In this document: piece after piece, positions 60,801 through 64,000 of the stretch
Numbering within the stretch: position 1 is the first letter of the stretch
How the letters are laid out: every line of letters begins with the position of its first letter
Source: Solirubrum puertoriconensis
GTDB taxonomy: Bacteria > Bacteroidota > Bacteroidia > Cytophagales > Hymenobacteraceae
Assembly (NCBI RefSeq): GCF_001483135.1
Contig: NZ_LNAL01000006.1
Location: 310,003 to 374,002, forward strand
DNA length: 64,000 nt
Direction of reading: 5' to 3'
Notes under the pieces: model-generated
The model's input: the letters and a program-made list of their open reading frames with translations, nothing else
Told to the model about the DNA's origin: nothing
Databases searched by the model: none
Made by a program: the position numbers and the translations under genes

Positions 60801-62302
60801 TCGCACGAAACAGCCAGCACCTGCTCGGGCAGCAGCGGCGTGTTCAGCGAGAGGTAACCCAGCTGCGCGTTGAAGGTGTACTCGCGCGGATCGAGCTTGC
60901 GGGCCCGCACCAACTCGTAGTCAACGGTTTTGGTCAGGTTCTGGCTTTGCAGGTAGCCGTCAATCTGCTGCACGTCGCGCGGCCCGCGGCGGGCCAGCTC
61001 CAGCGTTTGGTTGACGTCGTTGCTGGCCGGGGCAAGCTCGCGGCCGGGCTTGGCTAAGTTGCTGCGGTAAAGGCGGCGCGGCTCGGCTATATCTTGCAAG
61101 GCCACCACGTTGCGCAGGGTTTCGGTGGTGCGGTTGTCGTTGGTGATGTACACCTCCAAGCGACGAATCTCGACCCCGCTTTGCACCGTGGGCAGGTTGC
61201 GCAGCACGGCATCGTACCGCTCGCGGAAGAAGTGCGATAGGAAGAAGTGCCGGTTGGCTTCGTACTGCGAGGCTTTGATTTCGAAGTTGCGGCTTTGGGC
61301 GCCGTTTTGCACCCGCACCTCGTCGGCGGTGCCGCGCAGCTGGGCAGCCACGCCCGTTACGCTCAGCTTGCCAAACTGCAGCTGCGTTTTGATGCCGAAC
61401 ATGTTCTGCCCGCCTTGCACCAGCGAGTTGTTCAGCGGCAACGACACGTTACCCATCTCCACTTTGCGGATGATGTCGGTATCGTAACCCGTAAAGTCGG
61501 CCTTAATCTGATTCTCGAAGTCGAAAGCCGCGCGCGTGTCGTAGTTAAACAGCAGGCGCATCTTGTCGCCAATCTGGCCCGTGAGGTTCAGATTGAAGTT
61601 TTGCTGGAAGTTGAAGTCGCCGTTGCGGCGTTGGCGCAGCGTAAGGGCCGGGTTGTCGTTGAAGTTCTGGCGCCAACCTAGGGAAATCGTAGCCGCGCCG
61701 TTGGGCCGGATGTCGATGAACTCGCCACCGAAAATGCGACCTAGGCCCGGTGCCAGCGCGATTTTCGGAATCAGGCGCTTGGCTGCGGTGGCATTGCCCG
61801 CCTCGCCGGCCACGCCGCCCTCCGATTTGGTCCGGAAGTAGTTGCGAATGGCTTGCTGCTGCTGCAGGCGCTCAAACTCGCGAAACGACAAACGGGCCGG
61901 GGCGCGGTAGTCGAGGTCGGTACCGATATTTTCCTCCACGTCCACGTAGTCGAGTGAGTCGCTCACCGTGATTTGCGGCTTCACGTTGGAGGGTAGCGGC
62001 AGCACCAAAGGCGAGCGGCGGCGCTCCGTCAGGAAGTTGCCCTGCCGGTCGCGCGGAGCCACTTTGGGGCGTCGGCTGCTGCGGTAACGCGCCGTATCGG
62101 CCGCGGGGCGCGTGGTATCGGGCAACGCGAGCAAAGGCCCATGCGGCCGCACCCGCAACCAGCTCCACAGTTGCGAAAACTCGAAAGTGCGATTCCGCGC
62201 CGGCCCGGCCTGCGACCACCAGGTCAGCAGGAAGGCTACGGCAACAGAAGAAAAAGCGGCAACGTACTTCTTAGTACCAGGTGTCAAGCAAAGGCGAAAC
62301 AA
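54842..62302 (-). CDS. sprA: T9SS translocon protein SprA (gliding motility)
   Basis: 2486 aa, the usual size. SprA forms the 36-strand outer-membrane pore of the type IX secretion system. Order: an N-terminal signal (KYVAAFSSVAVAFLLTWW), a Pro/Arg-rich linker, two repeats of the SprA_N domain and then many barrel strands up to the closing TEGGIQLRYSLSQ. The frame from 62302 has no ATG near the N-terminus. TTG at 62302 or 62287 is the only nearby start (the second gives MTPGTKKYVAAF), an uncommon start for so large a gene. Transcribed after ruvA, 24 bases away. It serves the two T9SS cargo proteins seen in this window. Confidence 0.95.
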   Translation of the reverse strand: MFRLCLTPGTKKYVAAFSSVAVAFLLTWWSQAGPARNRTFEFSQLWSWLRVRPHGPLLALPDTTRPAADTARYRSSRRPKVAPRDRQGNFLTERRRSPLVLPLPSNVKPQITVSDSLDYVDVEENIGTDLDYRAPARLSFREFERLQQQQAIRNYFRTKSEGGVAGEAGNATAAKRLIPKIALAPGLGRIFGGEFIDIRPNGAATISLGWRQNFNDNPALTLRQRRNGDFNFQQNFNLNLTGQIGDKMRLLFNYDTRAAFDFENQIKADFTGYDTDIIRKVEMGNVSLPLNNSLVQGGQNMFGIKTQLQFGKLSVTGVAAQLRGTADEVRVQNGAQSRNFEIKASQYEANRHFFLSHFFRERYDAVLRNLPTVQSGVEIRRLEVYITNDNRTTETLRNVVALQDIAEPRRLYRSNLAKPGRELAPASNDVNQTLELARRGPRDVQQIDGYLQSQNLTKTVDYELVRARKLDPREYTFNAQLGYLSLNTPLLPEQVLAVSCEYLFNGRTYQIGETVTEYGNVPDTGVIFLKLLRATNPGVGLADPAQNPNNDRLQTRNLPVFDLMMKNIYALNASQLSRDQFRLDIIYKDDITGLDLLSLKEGERIQNVPLTQVFNLDNLNPNNDRPSDGNFDFLPGLTIDPEQGRVIFPVIEPFGSYLQTQFNPSEDALIRRYVYPELYTQVQSDAQQRQEKDKFFLKGRYAATSSDEITLPGIRIPEGSVRVYSGSTLLQEGTDYQVFYDQAKVKILNPSYLNSANELRVQFERDAVVQVLPRKLLGARLDYRVSEDLNFGGTVLHLLENQAPGINRVNIGEEPGNNTIYGLDVNMRRESRVLTKYLDALPFVSTKAPSSVAFSGEFAQFVPGQSKLGRGEDGASYLDDFENARTPFTLGGLNSTSTWRLATTPLPLGANLPGLQYSYRRAKLAWYTIDQTYFTNGRSKPGNIGVEDLKNHYSRGVTRSEVFPNRDNGALGNTYENTFDLAYYPTERGQYNYSPRVSGDGRFLTSPAASHYGGISREITFDTDFDNANVEYLEFWLMDPFIKNQSGKNYNTVDDSDPSTPSGPNTSGGELYFNLGSVSEDLLKDGVYEFENGLPDTNDQTNVQRTDWGQATRLQFLTDAFSTAPGGRERQDIGLDGLTQTEEQQFFASIPGYSSFADPSADNFRHHLDGSFDQADVKILGRYKDFNGMEGNSRADGTQSSTAYPDKEDLNRDNVINDTERYYEYRVPLRPDQLRVGENFIVDQVTRPVNGDQVTWYQFRIPIRQYSGIQGANSEFGFKSIRFIRMYLTGWQQPTVLRFVQMQFVANQWRRYLGVIAQPNSGQPINVTNDADAFAISTVSVEENGATSGQSDAIPYVTPPGIQRDREYGSSTVNRQQNEQSLRLCVEGLKDGYAKAAYKNVNLDLLRYKRLKLFLHAESENRNLQDGQTQGFVRFGTDYTQNYYQYTLPLEVTRPGATTADQIWPVANRIDIALQDFIDVKAERNQARASFLVPYSKTLANGAVITVLGNPDLSALQGLMIGVQNPSDNGQGPDQSLCLWADELRVLNFDQNPGWAATARFNTRLADVANITATGSYTSVGFGALQDRPSQRSLDNIARGDVNAAVAVDKFLPEQLGLRVPVLLQAGHESRSPKYDPLDPDTPLEQSLQKFDSEQDRAAYRREVTDQTRSRSISLLNVRKERNNPDKKVRPYDVENLAVSYSLTERLHTDIRTDRDFTRTYTGALAYTYQPTPKSYAPLSAVKALDSPYLKFLQELNFTPLPSRFAFRADLDRRYNERFLQRTLVPGEVPSPDGIPGVFQKSFFINRIYDLKWDLTKSLILDYTANNRSSVDEGIGRSIGDSPEAQRNQDLLRRNFQRGGRTTNFNQTIALTYRLPLDKFPLTDWLSADTRYAANYSWQAASTALRAPVGGLNDTLTQRVNIGNTIQNNQDINVNGRIDLVKLYNKVRFLNIINNAPAPTAQRRQPGSEIERLRRGNAPDALGAQTPEAADSAKGPELRALKAVLRSLMTARSLNFTYTRTSGTLLPGYLPGTRFFGLNTDFSAPGIPFILGQQYDLDYLYNRANSRGWYTQRSDLLNTPLSSLQTENLNARTALEPFRDFNIQLDIRRQKVRNREVFYRLAVDTINLQPFIDPNTGEFALAPRLPLGSGTFSTSFFALNTLFGDVNRQNASKSFNRFVANRQPVRESLQQASQEAGINNGYYGYNSQEVLIPAFIDAYRGRSSSGHKAKRFNPFGQLPLPNWRIDYNGLANLPFVQQYLRSVSITHQYSSEYQVLGYTTSTLYDREPQGFSEQINQDKLYVPYYVVNQVTITERLTPLVGINFQTLEKVNGRVDYGLERNLFLNTTNAQVTELRNKTLTIGLGYTTNRFRIPFRIGGEQRVLRNELNARLDLSIRDNVTFQRSIVDIARLDPSTGDPGPIGRAEQQVTNGNRQFQLRPTIDYVVNQRLNLQFFFTRNVSQPKVVSNSYKNAATEGGIQLRYSLSQ

Positions 62303-62326
62303 AAGGGCCCGAAGGCCCAGGAAAGA

Positions 62327-62932
62327 CTAATTCGACTTAAGAGCAAATTTAATTAAATCCTCCACGCTCAGATCGTTGCCGTGTCGCTGCTGAATTTGGT
62401 CGAGCGTTTTCTCGGCAGCGGCCCGCGCGAAGCCCAGGGTAACCAATGCGGCTAACGCTTCGGAGCGGTTGGTATTGTGCTGCTTGGCCAAAGGCACGGT
62501 TTCTACGCCCGCTTTGGCCAACAATTCATCTTTGCGGAGCCGGTCGCGCAGGTCGAGCACGATGCGCTGCGCCGTTTTGGGCCCTACACCTTTGATGGCC
62601 TGAATAGAGCGTACGTCTTCCTGAATGATGGCTTGGCGAATCTCGCTCACCGACATCGACGACACAATCACGATGCCCGTGCCCGGTCCAATACCCGACA
62701 CCGAAATCAGGTGCATAAACAGGGCCTTCTCGTTGGGGTCGAGAAACCCGTAGAGTGCCTGTGCGTCTTCCTTGATGTGGTGGTAGGTGAAGAGGTTGAT
62801 TTTGTCGCCCTCGGCCGGGAGCTTGGAATAGGTGGCCAGCGAAATCTTTACTTCGTACCCGACGCCTTGCACGTCGATGATTACTTGCGTTGGGTCTTTG
62901 TAGACAATCTTACCGTCGAGGTAGGCTATCAT
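62327..62932 (-). CDS. ruvA: Holliday junction branch migration protein RuvA
   Basis: 201 aa. RuvA binds four-way junctions and, with RuvB, drives branch migration. OB-fold domain 1 (MIAYLDGKIVYKDPTQVIID; GVGYEVKISLATYSKLP), two HhH motifs (LISVSGIGPGTGIVIVSS; SIQAIKGVGPKTAQRIVLD) and the C-terminal RuvB-interacting UBA-like domain (EALAALVTLGFARAAAEKTL). Start ATG at 62932. ruvB and ruvC are not here. It is upstream of sprA and may share its transcript. Confidence 0.96.
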   Translation of the reverse strand: MIAYLDGKIVYKDPTQVIIDVQGVGYEVKISLATYSKLPAEGDKINLFTYHHIKEDAQALYGFLDPNEKALFMHLISVSGIGPGTGIVIVSSMSVSEIRQAIIQEDVRSIQAIKGVGPKTAQRIVLDLRDRLRKDELLAKAGVETVPLAKQHNTNRSEALAALVTLGFARAAAEKTLDQIQQRHGNDLSVEDLIKFALKSN

Positions 62933-63071
62933 AGAGCGGTAGCAGCAGGGGTTAAGCCCGCGTGTCGTGGGTTAGTATGCGTGTGAAGCTAAGAAACACG
63001 AGGTGCTTGGTTTTTATCCCAACGTCGGTAGCTTCTGGCTAATTTATTTAGGCGAAAAAAGCGCAAACGCA

Positions 63072-63158
63072 AAGCACCCGCTCCGCGCCGGCACGCTGGC
63101 CCTAGGTGTAGCAAGCTCAACCATTGGGCTAGGTGCTCCTGACGAGAAGCGGGTGCTT
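63072..63158 (-). terminator. Long-range hairpin after maeB
   Basis: AAGCACCCGCT (63072-63082) pairs with AGCGGGTGCTT (63148-63158) over a 65-base loop that contains CCTAGG at 63101. Close to the maeB stop at 63163. Confidence 0.5.
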
Positions 63159-63162
63159 TAAG

Positions 63163-64000
63163 TTACAGCGGATGGTTATAAGTCTGCGCGTCGACTACGG
63201 CAATGGCGGTCATATTCACGATGTCACGCACCGAGGCGCCCAGCTGCAGAATGTGGACCGGCTTGCGCATACCCATCAAAACAGGCCCAATTACCTCGGC
63301 ACCGCCAATTTCCTGCAGCACCTTGTAGGCGATGTTGCCCGAGGTAAGGCCCGGAAAAATAAGTGTGTTGGCGCCTTTTTCGGCCAGCTCCGAGAAGGGA
63401 TAATGCTCGCGCAACAGGTGCGGGTTCAGCGCGGTGTTGGCTTGCATCTCGCCGTCCAGAATCAAGTCGGGGAAGCGGCGCTTCGCCATTTCGGTGGCGC
63501 GGCGCATTTTATCGGGCAGCGGGCCAGTGTTCGAGCCAAAGTTGGAGTAGCTCAGCACGGCAATGCGCGGCTCCGTATCGAAAAAGCGCACGGCCCGGGC
63601 GGTAAGGCCAATGATGTCAACCAGCTCCTCGGCCGTTGGGTCGATGTTGACGGTGGTATCGGAAAAGAAGAAAGGACCCTTTTTGTGCAGGATGATGTAC
63701 ATGCCCGCGGCGCGCTGCACGCCATCTTCTACGCCAATGATCTGCAGCGCCGGCAAAATGCTCTTGCCGTAGTCCTTGGTAAGGCCGGTGATGTAGGCAT
63801 CGGCTTCGCCTAGGTCGAGCATCATGGCCCCAAAGTAGTTACGCTCGCGCATCAGGCGCTTGCCCTCGTAGAGCGTAATGCCTTTGCGCTGCCGCTTGCG
63901 GAACAGCATTTCGGCGTACTCGTGGCGCTTGGCCTCGTCCTCCAAAATGTCAATGATTTCGCAGCCTTCAAGGTCTAGCGAGTTTTGGCGGGCAATCTGC
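63163..64000 (-). CDS. maeB: NADP-dependent malic enzyme, C-terminal phosphotransacetylase-like domain (partial)
   Basis: The 5' part lies beyond the window; the frame is open to base 64000. What is seen is the C-terminal phosphotransacetylase-like half of a MaeB-type malic enzyme: RQNSLDLEG, YAEMLFRKRQRKGITLYEG, then RNYFGAMMLDLGEADAYITG and GASVRDIVNMTAIAVVDAQT at the end. MaeB decarboxylates malate to pyruvate with NADP+; this domain lacks the acetylase activity and is regulatory. A plain phosphate acetyltransferase is less likely given the wording of the sequence around the RKGITLYEG segment. Confidence 0.88.
   Translation of the reverse strand, partial: QIARQNSLDLEGCEIIDILEDEAKRHEYAEMLFRKRQRKGITLYEGKRLMRERNYFGAMMLDLGEADAYITGLTKDYGKSILPALQIIGVEDGVQRAAGMYIILHKKGPFFFSDTTVNIDPTAEELVDIIGLTARAVRFFDTEPRIAVLSYSNFGSNTGPLPDKMRRATEMAKRRFPDLILDGEMQANTALNPHLLREHYPFSELAEKGANTLIFPGLTSGNIAYKVLQEIGGAEVIGPVLMGMRKPVHILQLGASVRDIVNMTAIAVVDAQTYNHPL

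Larger units (their letters stand above)
2125..63814. repeat. CCTAGG, dispersed iterated palindrome (about 91 copies)
   Basis: Hand count over the window gives about 91 CCTAGG sites, one per 0.7 kb; base composition alone would predict roughly 20. Examples in genes: 4680, 5510, 8472, 19437, 34379, 43130, 49337, 58362, 61740. Between genes: 6280, 7674, 13631, 14981, 15014, 23430, 23495, 26748, 26801, 28451, 29936, 45845, 54765, 63101. In genes on either strand the frame is nearly always nnC CTA GGn (Leu-Gly, with the otherwise uncommon Leu codon CTA). Exceptions read CCT AGG (Pro-Arg) near 36075 in mutS and at the M28 peptidase start. Four genes stop with the TAG inside the site. The function is unknown; the count is by eye and may be off by a few. 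Confidence 0.85.

Noticed and set aside
1..64000. CRISPR array or prophage
   Set aside because: No regularly spaced direct repeats, Cas-like genes, or phage structural or integrase genes were found.

Overview
The window looks like a chromosomal segment of a Hymenobacter-type bacterium (Bacteroidota, Cytophagales). The evidence is high GC by eye, promoters of the Bacteroidota kind (TTG ... TAnnTTTG), the type IX secretion (T9SS) translocon gene sprA, two proteins with T9SS C-terminal sorting domains, a TonB-dependent receptor with a carboxypeptidase-like plug extension, an exosortase of the Bacteroidota XrtX/XrtF kind, and the block maeB-ruvA-sprA-gcvH-vanZ. No phage, CRISPR array, rRNA or transposase was found. 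No genus-level marker gene is present, so the genus is inference.

Layout. 0.4-8.7 kb: two small proteins, two secreted peptidases (M19 dipeptidase and a TPR-metallopeptidase), a translationally coupled pair of PLP enzymes, a composite repeat, then a DHFR-like reductase and a DoxX-like protein facing a GlxA-type regulator. 8.7-16.9 kb: GNAT, M1/M61-like peptidase, small secreted and membrane proteins, an NADPH:quinone-type oxidoreductase, a lipoprotein-anchored SDR between two more repeats, an acetyltransferase and a VOC protein. 17.0-18.8 kb: a lower-GC patch with an orphan gene, a broken duplicate of the mfd tail and a TonB-domain protein. 18.8-29.9 kb: housekeeping and conserved genes (mfd, YdjM-like hydrolase, NYN-cold-shock protein, thioesterase, Mpo1-like, threonine-dehydratase-like, YajQ, TerC, a DnaJ-like membrane protein). 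30-36.3 kb: M36 protease, SpoU methyltransferase, mutS. 36.4-37 kb: two tRNA-Gly genes and one tRNA-Leu. 37.2-45.8 kb: hybrid kinase, LytTR regulator, exosortase pair, MoxR ATPase, flippase and glycosyltransferase. 46-54.7 kb: T9SS beta-helix protein and TonB receptor, YicC, a secreted protein, and the gcvH-vanZ-M28 group. 54.8-64 kb: sprA, ruvA and the truncated end of maeB.

Three things work above gene level. (1) The hexamer CCTAGG recurs about 91 times by hand count, both inside genes (almost always in the frame nnC CTA GGn, Leu-Gly) and between genes, and four stop codons lie inside it. This looks like a highly iterated palindrome comparable in kind to cyanobacterial HIP1, and it is the strongest candidate here for an undescribed system. 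(2) Many genes end in unusually long, perfect inverted repeats, several containing CCTAGG. (3) Three copies of a composite BIME-like repeat lie between 6.3 and 15.3 kb.
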